64,000 nucleotides of DNA from Bacillus sp. WMMC1349 (GCF_013155385.1 NZ_JABJUQ010000007.1:125001-189000); one strand, 5' to 3'; counted from the first letter of the stretch, positions 52,145 to 61,550 are shown. The notes: generated by a model from the letters alone, not told the origin. A program made the numbers and translations.

Positions 52145-53952
52145 GATGAATGTGTCTCCCTTCCATCTTCAAGTTTCCAATCCTTTGAACTCAGATGAGA
52201 ATTCCACATCGTTGTATAAAGTCCTTTTAAAGCGAGTAGATCTGGATGGGTACCCTGCTCTACAATTTCTCCATCATGCAATACTAAGATTTGGTCGGCA
52301 TGGCGGATCGTTGATAAGCGATGAGCAATTGTAATTACTGTTTTATTTTGGATCAATGCATTGAGTCCTTTTTGAATATTCATCTCATTTTCGGGGTCTG
52401 CAAAAGCAGTTGCCTCATCCAAAATGATAATAGGAGCGTTTTTTAAGATTGCACGAGCAATCGTAATACGCTGTGCTTCTCCACCAGAAAGCAAAACACC
52501 GCCTTCACCAATTTTCGTGTTATAGCCAGCAGGAAGGGATGAAATAAAATCATGGCAGCAAGCTAGTTTTGCAGCTGAGATCAAATCTTGTTTAGTTGCT
52601 TTATGATTGCCCATGCGAATATTTTCTTCAATTGTATCTTGGAATAAATGTACATCTTGGAATACAAATGATACAGTTTCCATTAAACGATTTGTTGACA
52701 TCGATTGAATAGGAATACCGCCAATTAAGATTTGCCCATCTTCAACATCCCAAAACCGGGGTATTAAACTTGCGATTGTAGATTTTCCGCTTCCAGAAGG
52801 ACCAACTAAAGCGGTTATTTTTCCTTGTGGAGCAGTAAATGAGACGTTTTTTAAGGCAAGCTGGTATTCATCACTATCCTTTTCTTGATATGAGAAAGAG
52901 ACGTTTTCAAAACGTACATCATAATATGATGCGGTCCTTGGATTTACTGGTTCTTCAATTGATTTTTCATTTAGAATCGCATCAATCCTTTGAGTACCCT
53001 CCGTTATTTTTTGTAATTCTCCTCCTAGATACATAAGCTGGAACATCGGTGTGGAAATACTTGGCGCAACGGTTAAGAAAAGCAGAAAAGTCAATGCAAA
53101 AGCTTGATTATTTGGTTGGCCGCTCAAGATAAAAACACCCACTGGTAAAATAAATGTAAGAATGGAGGTCAGTAAAACGAGATAGATCATATATGGACGC
53201 CGACATAGTTTTGTAAAAGTAACTGCCCAATCACGAAAGTTATGAATCGTCGATTTAAAATGTAAAAAGGTATCCAGTGTTATACCAAACACTTTAACAG
53301 CGGGCATTCCACGAACATATTCAACTCCTGATGCGCTCATTTTTTCAAGTGAATGTTGATAGTCACTCATTGCTTTTCTGCCTGCCTTACTGCTGAAAAT
53401 GGAAAATTGAATAAAATAGCCTATTAAAATTGGAATAATCGTAGCAATCGCTAAACGCCAATCTAGAATAAACATTGTGATGATCATGATCAAAGGCATT
53501 AAAACGGCGCTTACTAGATCAGGAATTTGGTGAGCAGTAAAGCTTTCGATCTTTTCAACATTTGAATCTAATATCTTTTTAATCGCTCCACTTGAACCTT
53601 TAGTAAAATAGCCTAAAGGGAGAGTAGAAAGATGTTTGCTTAACCTTACCCGTAAACGATAAAGAATTTGGTAAGCAGCAATGTGTGAGAAAATGAGACC
53701 AATATAAAGAAAGATGAAACTTAAAACGAGAGCACCAAGAGCAATCCAACCGTATAAAATGAAACGCTCTCCTGAAATCGCAGAGACATCATGGGCATTT
53801 TTTAACAACTCTTGAATGATAAAATAGACAGAACCAAAAGGCACTACTATTAATACTGTGCTAAAAAAAGAAAAAATACAGGCAAATATGAGTAAACCTT
53901 TCTTTTCCCCTGCTAAACTTAAAAGGCGTCTAATTGCTATTGATGACGACAT
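52141..53952 (-). CDS. ABC transporter, fused permease/ATPase (YbtP/IrtA-like)
   Basis: The 603-aa half transporter has six helices (residues about 15-310) and an ATPase domain: Walker A GPSGSGKST, signature LLSGGEAQRITIARAI, Walker B/D-loop IIILDEATAFADPENE, switch His IAHRLSTI. The AFADPE D-loop instead of SLDPE is characteristic of the YbtP/IrtA branch of siderophore importers. It overlaps both neighbours (16 nt with the ECF ATPase, 4 nt with the partner), so the set is one operon. Confidence 0.83.
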   Translation of the reverse strand: MSSSIAIRRLLSLAGEKKGLLIFACIFSFFSTVLIVVPFGSVYFIIQELLKNAHDVSAISGERFILYGWIALGALVLSFIFLYIGLIFSHIAAYQILYRLRVRLSKHLSTLPLGYFTKGSSGAIKKILDSNVEKIESFTAHQIPDLVSAVLMPLIMIITMFILDWRLAIATIIPILIGYFIQFSIFSSKAGRKAMSDYQHSLEKMSASGVEYVRGMPAVKVFGITLDTFLHFKSTIHNFRDWAVTFTKLCRRPYMIYLVLLTSILTFILPVGVFILSGQPNNQAFALTFLLFLTVAPSISTPMFQLMYLGGELQKITEGTQRIDAILNEKSIEEPVNPRTASYYDVRFENVSFSYQEKDSDEYQLALKNVSFTAPQGKITALVGPSGSGKSTIASLIPRFWDVEDGQILIGGIPIQSMSTNRLMETVSFVFQDVHLFQDTIEENIRMGNHKATKQDLISAAKLACCHDFISSLPAGYNTKIGEGGVLLSGGEAQRITIARAILKNAPIIILDEATAFADPENEMNIQKGLNALIQNKTVITIAHRLSTIRHADQILVLHDGEIVEQGTHPDLLALKGLYTTMWNSHLSSKDWKLEDGRETHSS

Positions 53953-55433
53953 ATATGAGCCTCCTTTTTAGTCATAATTTGAATTATATCTTCACAGTCA
54001 AGTGTTGCGGTTAAAATGTTTTGAGAGATTTTTCCGTCTTCGAGTTTAATGATTCGTTGACAAACACCAACTACTAATTCATGATCATGTGTGATAATTA
54101 ACACATGACAATTGCGCTGTTTTAATTTCTGAATGACTGAAATGACGCGCTGTAAATTAGATCCATCAAGTCCTGAAGTCGGTTCGTCTAAGATGAATAT
54201 ATTTGCGTTTTGCATAAGACCTACCGCTAATACTAAGCGTTGTTTTTGTCCACCTGATAAGGTAGCAGGATGTTGTTCTTTCAATGACCAAAGCTCCAAC
54301 ATTTTGAGAAGCTGTTCAGCCTGTTGTTTATTTTCTAATGATCGTTCATGACCTAGCAGAAGTTCGTTCCATACACTGTCAGTAAACAGTTGATAAACAG
54401 TATCCTGCATAACAAACCACACTTTTTTTAAACGTTGCTTCGCTTTTTCTCTTTGCCCAGAAACATATATTTCTCCTGTCTTTTCTTGTGTAAGTCCTGC
54501 AATTGTTCGAGCAAGTGTTGTTTTTCCTGCACCATTTTCCCCGATTAAAGCACAGACTTCGCCAAGTTTTAAGGAAAGATCCATTCCTTTTATCGTTGGC
54601 ATTTTTTTTCGTTTATGACGGACAAACAGTTTCCGAATGTCGACAGCAGTATCACGGATAAGGTTTTGCTCTCCATTCCTTGGTGAATATCCCGCGGTAA
54701 GAGAGGGAGAACGCAACCCGAGATTTTTTAACTTTTCATGTGAAAAGTGCATCAGCTCTTGTGGGTTTAATATTTGTTCAATACGTCCATTTTTCATATA
54801 CATGATGCGATCAGCTAAATCCATCAGATAATATAAACGGTGTTCAGCAATAACAATAGTTTTTCCGCGATTTTTTAAATGTATCAGCTGGTTTTTTAAC
54901 GTATCAGTTGCATTAATATCCAGATTCGCAGACGGTTCATCCATCACATATATATCCGGTTCCATCATGGTTGCAGCAGCAATTGCTACATTCTGTTTTT
55001 GCCCGCTGGAAAGGGTATGAAGTAAGGCGTCCTTCATATGTAAGATGTTCATCTGCTTGCAAACCTCATCAAGCCGATGGTGAATGAAAGAACGATCCAA
55101 CCCGTAATTCTCTAATTCAAAAGCCAGTTCATCTTTAACAACAGATGTGAAAAACTGTGCTTTTGGATCTTGAAATACACTGCCAATTGATTGGCTAATC
55201 TGCCAAATGGGCATATCTTTCAAGTCTTGATTTTTAATATTTACATCACCTGAGAGAGTTCCTTCGTAAAAATACGGAATTAACCCATTTATAATCCGGC
55301 TTAATGTTGTTTTACCAGAGCCTGAAGGACCAGTAAGAACAACAAACTCCCCTTCTTCAATCTTTAAATTAATATGTTGAAGTAAAGGGTGTGTTTCATT
55401 ATATTGAAAACAAACATTTCTCAAAGTAATCAT
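53937..55433 (-). CDS. ECF-type transporter ATPase, two fused ATP-binding domains
   Basis: The 498-aa protein holds two ABC ATPase domains in tandem, equivalent to EcfA and EcfA'. Domain 1: Walker A GPSGSGKTT, signature LSSGQKQNVAIAAATM, Walker B IYVMDEPSANLD. Domain 2 (from about residue 270): Walker A GENGAGKTT, signature LSGGQKQRLVLAVGL, Walker B IFILDEPTSGLD. It precedes no soluble binding protein but follows the T and S genes, so it energises an ECF importer. In equibactin-type loci an ECF set is likewise joined with IrtAB-like subunits. Confidence 0.85.
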   Translation of the reverse strand: MITLRNVCFQYNETHPLLQHINLKIEEGEFVVLTGPSGSGKTTLSRIINGLIPYFYEGTLSGDVNIKNQDLKDMPIWQISQSIGSVFQDPKAQFFTSVVKDELAFELENYGLDRSFIHHRLDEVCKQMNILHMKDALLHTLSSGQKQNVAIAAATMMEPDIYVMDEPSANLDINATDTLKNQLIHLKNRGKTIVIAEHRLYYLMDLADRIMYMKNGRIEQILNPQELMHFSHEKLKNLGLRSPSLTAGYSPRNGEQNLIRDTAVDIRKLFVRHKRKKMPTIKGMDLSLKLGEVCALIGENGAGKTTLARTIAGLTQEKTGEIYVSGQREKAKQRLKKVWFVMQDTVYQLFTDSVWNELLLGHERSLENKQQAEQLLKMLELWSLKEQHPATLSGGQKQRLVLAVGLMQNANIFILDEPTSGLDGSNLQRVISVIQKLKQRNCHVLIITHDHELVVGVCQRIIKLEDGKISQNILTATLDCEDIIQIMTKKEAHICRHQ

Positions 55434-55455
55434 AAAGATATTCCCTTTCTAAGCT

Positions 55456-56133
55456 TTATATAAATGGCGTCATTAGACTGAAAGTTAATAAAATAAAACC
55501 AATACTATCGCTAGCAGAAAAGCGAATGGTATAGATAGTGGTCTTTTTAAATGGTGCATCTATCCCACGCGTGGCAGCAGATGAACTTAGATCATCTGCT
55601 AACTTTATGGTACGCATAAGGAGTGGGACAATATTGTATTCAAACAATCGAGTGACCCTAAGCCAATTAACCAATTGTTTGTATGACACCCTTCTAACGA
55701 CAGCATTTTCATTAATGATGTTCGCCTCCATTTTTAAAACAGGAAAAAAACGTAATGCAACAGTCAATGTCAACAAAAGACTGTCAGGAATTCGCATTCT
55801 TTGTAAGCTTGCGAGCAGTTTTCCAGATGGCACCTTTGCTAAAGAAGAGGCAATGATAAGGGTCGGTGAGATACGTAAAATAATAAATAAAATGATGCTG
55901 ATATATCCAAAAGAGGATATCTTGAGATACTGATTTGCTAAACTGTAAGCAAGTAATAGACTTGTATAAATGATCATCCAATAGAATAATGGTTTCCACA
56001 GTTTCTGACAGCCTAAAAATAAAAGAGCAATCCCCGCTAGGAAAATCGTTGCTTTTACGGAAGTAAATAGGATCACGCCACTGCAAGAAAGAAGCATAAG
56101 AAATTGTAAACGAACATCAAATAACATGGTCAT
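55456..56133 (-). CDS. ECF transporter T component (EcfT)
   Basis: The 225-aa membrane protein has the EcfT outline: several N-terminal helices (FLMLLSCSGVILFTSV; LAGIALLFLGC; WMIIYTSLLLAYSLANQYL), the first coupling motif around SSLAKVPSGKLLASLQRMRIPDSLLLTLTVALRFFPVL, and LADDLSSSAATRGIDAPFKKT holding the second Ala-Arg-Gly motif (ATRG). It couples the ATPase to the S component. Location: cytoplasmic membrane. Confidence 0.86.
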   Translation of the reverse strand: MTMLFDVRLQFLMLLSCSGVILFTSVKATIFLAGIALLFLGCQKLWKPLFYWMIIYTSLLLAYSLANQYLKISSFGYISIILFIILRISPTLIIASSLAKVPSGKLLASLQRMRIPDSLLLTLTVALRFFPVLKMEANIINENAVVRRVSYKQLVNWLRVTRLFEYNIVPLLMRTIKLADDLSSSAATRGIDAPFKKTTIYTIRFSASDSIGFILLTFSLMTPFI

Positions 56134-56143
56134 CTCCTAGTTT

Positions 56144-56752
56144 TTATTGATGTGTTATATAGCCGGCTTTTACAAAATGTTTTTGAAGCAGCCGAGTAGA
56201 AAAAATAGAACCTAGCCAAGCAAACACAAATGAGAAAACCAATCCTGAAATCATCCAAGATGGTGAATAAGCAAACTCAATGGTTCTTTCTATTAATGTT
56301 TGTGGATAGTTTACTTTTTCAAAATAACTTGATCCGAGTGCATAGATTGTAACAAAGGCACCCATTCCAAATAATGCTCCATAGGAAGCGTAAGCAATGG
56401 CTTGCCGTTTGATTTGCCTGTATTGTGTTCCATTACCGGGAAGCAACGTGATTTCGCCGATTAACCCTGCGGCTGCAAAGAAAGGAAGCATGAGTGCTAC
56501 ACCCATCAATGTATAAATGATGCCGGTCACAACAGCCATTAAAAATAATGTTCCGCGCTTGCCGACACGAATGGCCATTAATAAATAAACGGTTGCTGAA
56601 AAAAACAGACATATGCCAGATATAAGTGGCATGGCAACAAAGACTGCCGGACTTAACACCATACTGACAATTGCATTGACAATGTAAATTAAAATACTGT
56701 ATAACCCAATGGAAATGAAATCTTTTGCTGTTAACCTTGATGATCCATGCAT
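56144..56752 (-). CDS. ECF transporter S component (MptD-like, iron/siderophore-linked)
   Basis: About 202 aa with five to six helices (IGLYSILIYIVNAIVSMVL; FVAMPLISGICLFFSATVYLLMAI; LFLMAVVTGIIYTLMGVALML; IAYASYGALFGMGAFVTIYAL; WMISGLVFSFVFAWLGSIF). The pattern matches the MptD family of S components, which give substrate specificity. ATG 56750-56752 is the start, 8 nt behind GAGGG; the longer frame reads through a Fur-like box (56782-56796). As the first gene of the ECF/ABC operon it lies right behind this box. Confidence 0.75.
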   Translation of the reverse strand: MHGSSRLTAKDFISIGLYSILIYIVNAIVSMVLSPAVFVAMPLISGICLFFSATVYLLMAIRVGKRGTLFLMAVVTGIIYTLMGVALMLPFFAAAGLIGEITLLPGNGTQYRQIKRQAIAYASYGALFGMGAFVTIYALGSSYFEKVNYPQTLIERTIEFAYSPSWMISGLVFSFVFAWLGSIFSTRLLQKHFVKAGYITHQ

Positions 56753-56781
56753 CTCTTCATCCCTCATTTCTTCTATATAAA

Positions 56782-56796
56782 TAATAATCATAATCA
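56782..56796 (-). promoter_or_regulatory. Fur box before the ECF/ABC operon
   Basis: TAATAATCATAATCA matches the 7-1-7 Fur consensus TGATAATNATTATCA at 12 of 14 positions. It lies about 30 nt before the S-component start. Confidence 0.72.
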
Positions 56797-56857
56797 TTTC
56801 GATTTTCAGTGCTCTCTCACATACAGGTGATATAACTCCTTATACTTCATCAATTTC

Positions 56858-58057
56858 CTAAAAACGTGATGATGTTGGGGCTTTTTCACGAGAAGCATGT
56901 TTTATTCCTATTGTCGAACATAATGAGATTGATACAATCACAGTGACAAGGATATAGGGAATGGATGGATTAAACTCATATAAGCTAGTTGAAAGCACTG
57001 GGGTTATGATGGCGGCAATTCCCTGTACTGCTGCTACTAGCCCAGCCACTGCACCTTGTTGTTTACTTGAAACAGCCAGAGATGCGCCAGTCATAAATCC
57101 AGGCATCATCAGCCCTGCACCTAAACCAAATAGAAAAAATCCTAAATAGCAAAGGAACAAAGTATGCCCTACCAGCAAACAAAGCATGCTTAAAATGACA
57201 AGGAAACTACCTGTTATAATCATGATGTCTGGTCCCCATTTTAACCATTTCATTTGAATAACTTGAGTTAACACCATGGCTACACCAGACAATGTAAAAC
57301 CGATGGCAAGGCTTTTCGCCATTTCATCTGTTGATATCATCAGTTTATCTTGGAGATAGAAACCGGTGATTGATTGAAGCGTAATAATGCCAATCATTGT
57401 TGTTAATCCTATTAATAAATATAAACGTACATCTTTCTGAAAAGGATTTACTTTAGCAGGCTTATCTCTTACGAGCGGTTTAGCTTTTGGAATAATTGCT
57501 AAAACAATAGTAAAAGCCGCTAAAGGTAAAAATGTTCCTAAGTAAAGAGGCCAGATGAGGCCGGCTAACGCCAGTACTCCTGCAAGAGCTGGTCCAAGCA
57601 CAAGTCCAAGTCCATTTGCTGCACTTATTAGTGACATACCAGAAGATCGATCTTGGCTTTGAGTCACATCAGCCATATAAGCTTGTGCTGTTGGCGGTAC
57701 AGATGGAATAAATAGACCAATTAAAAATCTTGTTCCAATAAGACTTGCTAATAATAAACCGCCGCTTATAAGCTGGTTCAATCCCATATAGACAACAATG
57801 GTGAACAGCGCATATGTTACAAATAACCCTAACAGACCGATGAGCATGATCGGTTTTCTGCCTTTTTTATCACTCCATACACCCCATAAAGGACCTGCTG
57901 CAGTCATTGCAATGGACCCTATCGAAACAATCCAGCCTGCATGGCTTTCTGAAAGGTGAAGTTCACGAATTAAAGGTGACAAAACAGGCATGATCACGGT
58001 TAAACCAAGGAAAGATACGAAAACAGAAATAAAAATACTAAATTTGATTTTTTCCAA
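56858..58057 (-). CDS. MFS transporter (siderophore-linked, YbtX-like position)
   Basis: About 399 aa, twelve helices, with the drug-efflux MFS motif GVWSDKKGRKPIMLIG at residues about 65-80 and a proline-rich helix LGLVLGPALAGVLALAG (motif C, antiporter type). It starts at TTG 58055-58057, 5 nt behind AGAGGTG; the longer frame would begin inside the Fur-like box. Placed between the AraC regulator and the ECF/ABC operon, it may export a siderophore or act with the importer, as YbtX-like proteins are thought to do. Confidence 0.77.
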   Translation of the reverse strand: MEKIKFSIFISVFVSFLGLTVIMPVLSPLIRELHLSESHAGWIVSIGSIAMTAAGPLWGVWSDKKGRKPIMLIGLLGLFVTYALFTIVVYMGLNQLISGGLLLASLIGTRFLIGLFIPSVPPTAQAYMADVTQSQDRSSGMSLISAANGLGLVLGPALAGVLALAGLIWPLYLGTFLPLAAFTIVLAIIPKAKPLVRDKPAKVNPFQKDVRLYLLIGLTTMIGIITLQSITGFYLQDKLMISTDEMAKSLAIGFTLSGVAMVLTQVIQMKWLKWGPDIMIITGSFLVILSMLCLLVGHTLFLCYLGFFLFGLGAGLMMPGFMTGASLAVSSKQQGAVAGLVAAVQGIAAIITPVLSTSLYEFNPSIPYILVTVIVSISLCSTIGIKHASREKAPTSSRF

Positions 58058-58083
58058 TTTTTCACCTCTTAATAGTTTGTAAT

Positions 58084-58098
58084 TGATATTCTTTCTCA
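58084..58098 (-). promoter_or_regulatory. Fur-like box before the MFS gene
   Basis: TGATATTCTTTCTCA fits the Fur 7-1-7 consensus at 11 of 14 positions and is embedded in the inverted ends TAATTGA and TCAATTA. It lies 27 nt before the TTG start. Confidence 0.6.
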
Positions 58099-58187
58099 AT
58101 TATAGTGGCGGTTATTAATGCGAACTACCTCAAAGCGGATAAAATTACGCTCAAAAGGATTATTTTTTATAAAAAGAGGTGAGAAAA

Positions 58188-59153
58188 TCAATAATAACGT
58201 TTAATATGTGAAGGGGTGATACCAAATGTATCGCGGAAGCATTTAGAGAATGCACTTAAATTTGTATAACCCACTTCAGAGGCTACTTCTGTTATGGTTC
58301 TTTTTTCGGTACACAATAAGTCAAAAGCATGATCCATCCGTTTTTTTCGTAAGTAACCAAAGACTGTTGTTCCAAAATACTCCTTAAATCCGACTTTCAA
58401 CTTATAATCATTAAGACCTACTGAACGGGCTAACTCTAATAAAGTAGGAGGGTAATCCATTTTTGAAGTGATGAGCTCAGCTGCTTTACGCAATTTCATT
58501 GTATCGTTCCTTGATAAAGATACTTGATGCCGAACATGACTTGAATCAAACATGAGAAGATGAAGTGAACGATTAAGCAGCTCTAATGCTTTAGCTTCAA
58601 TAATAAATGCCGATGTATCTTGAGCAGATATTTCTTTTACGATGCGATGTATCAAATGTTCAATGATGGGATCAATTTCTAATTCATACTGTTTAAATGA
58701 CTGTCTCAACAAAAAATATTCGAATTTAGCGTGTGAATGGTCTAAATACTGTGCCAAATAATAATCGAAAAGTTGAACAGGCAGTCCTATCGATAATGAT
58801 TTAATTCGCCCTAATTCCGGGAATTCAAAACTGACCTCAAAGTCTTTCATAAATAAAAATGAACTTGTTCCCGGATTTACATTGCAATTAGAGCCTTTTA
58901 CCCAAATCTCACTTTCTCCTTCAAGCATAAACTGAATTTCCACCATTTCGTGTTCTGAAGAAAAACGTTTTATTTGTTGCTGTTTATAAAAAAAATTTGA
59001 ATAGACAATCTCAAGTCCTGAAAATGTTTTAACTCGTTTAAAACCGCCTTCTCCCAATAACTCAGGTAGCGTATAAATACGGTTGTTTTTAGAATGAACA
59101 GGCATGGCTGAGAAAAAATCGTGATAAATTGTATCAAGACTTTCTATTTGCAT
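58188..59153 (-). CDS. AraC-family regulator (YbtA-like)
   Basis: The 321-aa protein has an N-terminal cupin-like sensor part (HEMVEIQFMLEGESEIWVKGS) and a C-terminal double HTH: PPTLLELARSVGLNDYKLKVGFKEYFGTTVFGYLRKKRMDHAFDLL and TITEVASEVGYTNLSAFSKCFRDTFGITPSHIKRYY. It resembles YbtA/PchR-type activators that bind a ferric siderophore and switch on its uptake genes. GAGGGATC precedes the ATG. A perfect 15-bp-arm palindrome with a Fur box lies 30 nt upstream, so iron represses it. Confidence 0.86.
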   Translation of the reverse strand: MQIESLDTIYHDFFSAMPVHSKNNRIYTLPELLGEGGFKRVKTFSGLEIVYSNFFYKQQQIKRFSSEHEMVEIQFMLEGESEIWVKGSNCNVNPGTSSFLFMKDFEVSFEFPELGRIKSLSIGLPVQLFDYYLAQYLDHSHAKFEYFLLRQSFKQYELEIDPIIEHLIHRIVKEISAQDTSAFIIEAKALELLNRSLHLLMFDSSHVRHQVSLSRNDTMKLRKAAELITSKMDYPPTLLELARSVGLNDYKLKVGFKEYFGTTVFGYLRKKRMDHAFDLLCTEKRTITEVASEVGYTNLSAFSKCFRDTFGITPSHIKRYY

Positions 59154-59182
59154 AGTTGATCCCTCTTTTCTCTATAATCTCA

Positions 59183-59215
59183 GTTTATAATTGATAATCG
59201 TTATCAATTATAAAC
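59183..59215 (-). promoter_or_regulatory. Fur box within a 33-bp perfect palindrome before araC
   Basis: GTTTATAATTGATAA and TTATCAATTATAAAC are perfect inverted arms around TCG. Its centre TGATAATCGTTATCA (59192-59206) fits the Fur consensus at 13 of 14 positions. Confidence 0.85.
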
Positions 59216-59365
59216 AAATCTTTTTTTAAAACAAGTCATATTTATGGTAAATTAATTTTTTAGAGAATTGATGATATGAAACTACCATTAGGTCATTCTA
59301 TTGTCAGCAAATAAGATCGCCTAGCATATGGGGATCATATTGATATTTCCAGAGATAATAATAGT

Positions 59366-59505
59366 GAGGGAGGTCGAGAAAAGGGGTTGGGGTGACCTGG
59401 GAATTTGCTCGCTTTCCACGGGCGATCCGCGAATCTCCTGTGGGGTCCCGCCTAGTTCGCTGTTCCCGCAGGAGTCTTGCAGTTTCCCCTGATCCATGTT
59501 GATAA
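59366..59505. repeat. GC-rich intergenic repeat, copy D (inverted)
   Basis: On the minus strand GGATCAGGGGAAACTGC, AAGACTCCTGCGGGAACAGC, GGACCCCACAGGAG and CGTGGAAAGCGAGCAAATTCCC, the most complete copy of the family. It fills the gap between araC and the DinB gene. Confidence 0.78.
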
Positions 59506-59594
59506 AGGGCTTTTTAGACAGCTTCTTTCTAGTAAGTACATCATGTCGGGTGAATGGGCTATAAGGCAGAGACAGCTTCATGTGACATACATCT

Positions 59595-60119
59595 TCATTG
59601 TTTTAATATCCGCAAATATTCCTTCCAAGGTCCGACATCTCCCTGATATCGTTTCGCCAGCACTCTAGTTATTTGAGAGAGATGATCGAGATCATGTGCA
59701 ACCCAAGTTGAGATTTGTTCTCTCAGTTTGACAATGCCAAACTCAGGATGTACCCCTGTTTGCTCTAAATCTGTCTGTGAATCAACTAAACATTGTAGCT
59801 TTTCTAGGTTTTTCTGACGAAGTTTCACAAACTCTTCAAGTAATTGTTCAATTGTTTTCCCAATGTTTTGTTGAAGCTGAGTAAAGCGATCAAATGGGGA
59901 GAATGTTTCAGTTTCTCCTTTAGTTATGATCATTTCGATTCGCGGTATCCAATTATGTTTTTCGCCCTCAATCAGGTGCCCGACGATATCAAAAGCATTC
60001 CAAGTTGCTTCACCTTCGTTGCAAGTGATCCATGAGTTTGATAATCCATCAAGCAAATGCTGAAGTGTTTTTGGTGTGCGTTCAAGAATTTCGATTGCTT
60101 CTTTAAGTTGAAAGTTCAT
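59595..60119 (-). CDS. DinB-family protein
   Basis: The about 174-aa four-helix bundle has the metal-binding histidine pattern DIVGHLIEGEKHNW (His near residue 50) and WVAHDLDHLSQITRVLA (two His near residue 145). These bind a divalent metal in DinB/YfiT proteins, several of which are thiol transferases. The ATG at 60117-60119 lies 9 nt behind AGGAGG, which overlaps the end of the MocR gene, so it is coupled to the regulator. Confidence 0.78.
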   Translation of the reverse strand: MNFQLKEAIEILERTPKTLQHLLDGLSNSWITCNEGEATWNAFDIVGHLIEGEKHNWIPRIEMIITKGETETFSPFDRFTQLQQNIGKTIEQLLEEFVKLRQKNLEKLQCLVDSQTDLEQTGVHPEFGIVKLREQISTWVAHDLDHLSQITRVLAKRYQGDVGPWKEYLRILKQ

Positions 60120-60124
60120 TTCTA

Positions 60125-61528
60125 TCAACCTCCTAATATGTGATTTATAGCCTTAGATAGTCTTGTGATCCCCTCATTAATTTGTTCTTCAGTTAAATGT
60201 CCATACCCTATGATAATCTTATCTACATGCATGCCTTTTTGAATGGTATGATCTTCTACTGAATAGACTTTGACTTTGAACTTTTCGATGTTGTTTATGA
60301 TTTCTTTTGTAAATTGAAGTTCTTTAAATTCAACAATTAAATGTAATCCTGTCGAATACCCAAAAATATTAACTCTGTTTGAGAATGTTTCATATAATCG
60401 TTTAATAAGGTAATCCCTCCTTTTTTTATATACTTTTCTCATTTTCAAAATATGTCTCTCCAAATATCCCTGTTCTATAAACTGTGCAAGAATAAGTTGA
60501 TCAACTGTTGGTGTATGTAAATCTAAGTATTTTTTAAGATTGCGGCATTCTTCTACAAGATGTGGTGGAAGGATTAAGTATCCTAGACGTAGTGATGGGG
60601 AAAGTATTTTACTGAGTGTTCCAATATATATGACTCGGTCAGGAGCCAATCCTTGTAAAGAACTTACAGGGGTATTTTCATAACGAAATTCACTACCATA
60701 GTCATCTTCAACTAGGTAACAATCATTGTTTCTCGCATAATTGATTAAATCGATTTGACGTTCTACTGAAAGAGTTCCGCCCAAGGGAAATTGATGAGAA
60801 GGAGTAAAAAATACAAATTTTGGGTTTTTGTTGGTGGGTAATAAATCTGTTTTTATTCCATTGCGATCTACCGGAATTGGATAAAGAAAAGCACCTGAAC
60901 TTTTAAAGATTTTTTGTACATTGTCTTTAATAGGGTCTTCAATGACAACTTGTCCGTTTGATTTTAAAAGCAAACTAGAAACAAGTGTTAATGCTTGTAC
61001 TGCACCAGATGTAATAATCAGATGGTCCGGGTGACATAAAACTTTTCTTGTTTTATTTAAATAATTTAAGATAGCCCCTCTTAATTCAATCCGGCCTTCA
61101 GGTACATCATATCCAAACATAGAGGACCTAGTTTCATGCCATATTATATTTGATAACCTTGCCCATATTTTTCGGGGGAAGAAATCTAATGCAGGAACTC
61201 CTGAGCGGAAATCGATCATATCATTGCTAGTTTTCTCATTCGATTGATTTAATTTGTATGTCTGTATTTTTTCCTGTTTTAAGTAGGTTCCTTCAGCAAT
61301 GTATGATCCAGAACCCTTATATGTAACGATAAAACCTTCCGCAATTAGTTGTTCATATGCTGTTAAAATGACATTTCTAGAGACACCTAAGTGAGAAGAC
61401 AGCTCTCTTGTTGAAGGTAACTTTTCTCCGGATTTTATCTTTCCATTTAAAACTTGATCCCTAATATACTGGTAAACTTGTCCTGTTAAAGATGTGGTAG
61501 AAAGACGATTAATTGGTATCAATAGCAT
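60125..61528 (-). CDS. MocR-family regulator (GntR HTH + aminotransferase domain)
   Basis: About 467 aa: N-terminal GntR HTH (QVYQYIRDQVLNGKIKSGEKLPSTRELSSHLGVSRNVILTAYEQLIAEGF) and a fold-type I aminotransferase domain with the PLP lysine in YIGTLSKILSPSLRLGY, plus FRSGVPALDFFP and SHQFPLGGTLS. MocR proteins (GabR, PdxR) bind PLP and activate or repress neighbouring genes. AAAGGA lies 9 nt before ATG 61528 (GTG 61531 possible). Direct AGTGGTAC repeats upstream are the likely operator. The divergent trpD gene is a candidate target; the downstream DinB gene is another. Confidence 0.85.
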   Translation of the reverse strand: MLLIPINRLSTTSLTGQVYQYIRDQVLNGKIKSGEKLPSTRELSSHLGVSRNVILTAYEQLIAEGFIVTYKGSGSYIAEGTYLKQEKIQTYKLNQSNEKTSNDMIDFRSGVPALDFFPRKIWARLSNIIWHETRSSMFGYDVPEGRIELRGAILNYLNKTRKVLCHPDHLIITSGAVQALTLVSSLLLKSNGQVVIEDPIKDNVQKIFKSSGAFLYPIPVDRNGIKTDLLPTNKNPKFVFFTPSHQFPLGGTLSVERQIDLINYARNNDCYLVEDDYGSEFRYENTPVSSLQGLAPDRVIYIGTLSKILSPSLRLGYLILPPHLVEECRNLKKYLDLHTPTVDQLILAQFIEQGYLERHILKMRKVYKKRRDYLIKRLYETFSNRVNIFGYSTGLHLIVEFKELQFTKEIINNIEKFKVKVYSVEDHTIQKGMHVDKIIIGYGHLTEEQINEGITRLSKAINHILGG

Positions 61529-61550
61529 CACGTTAGATCCTTTCTTAAAA

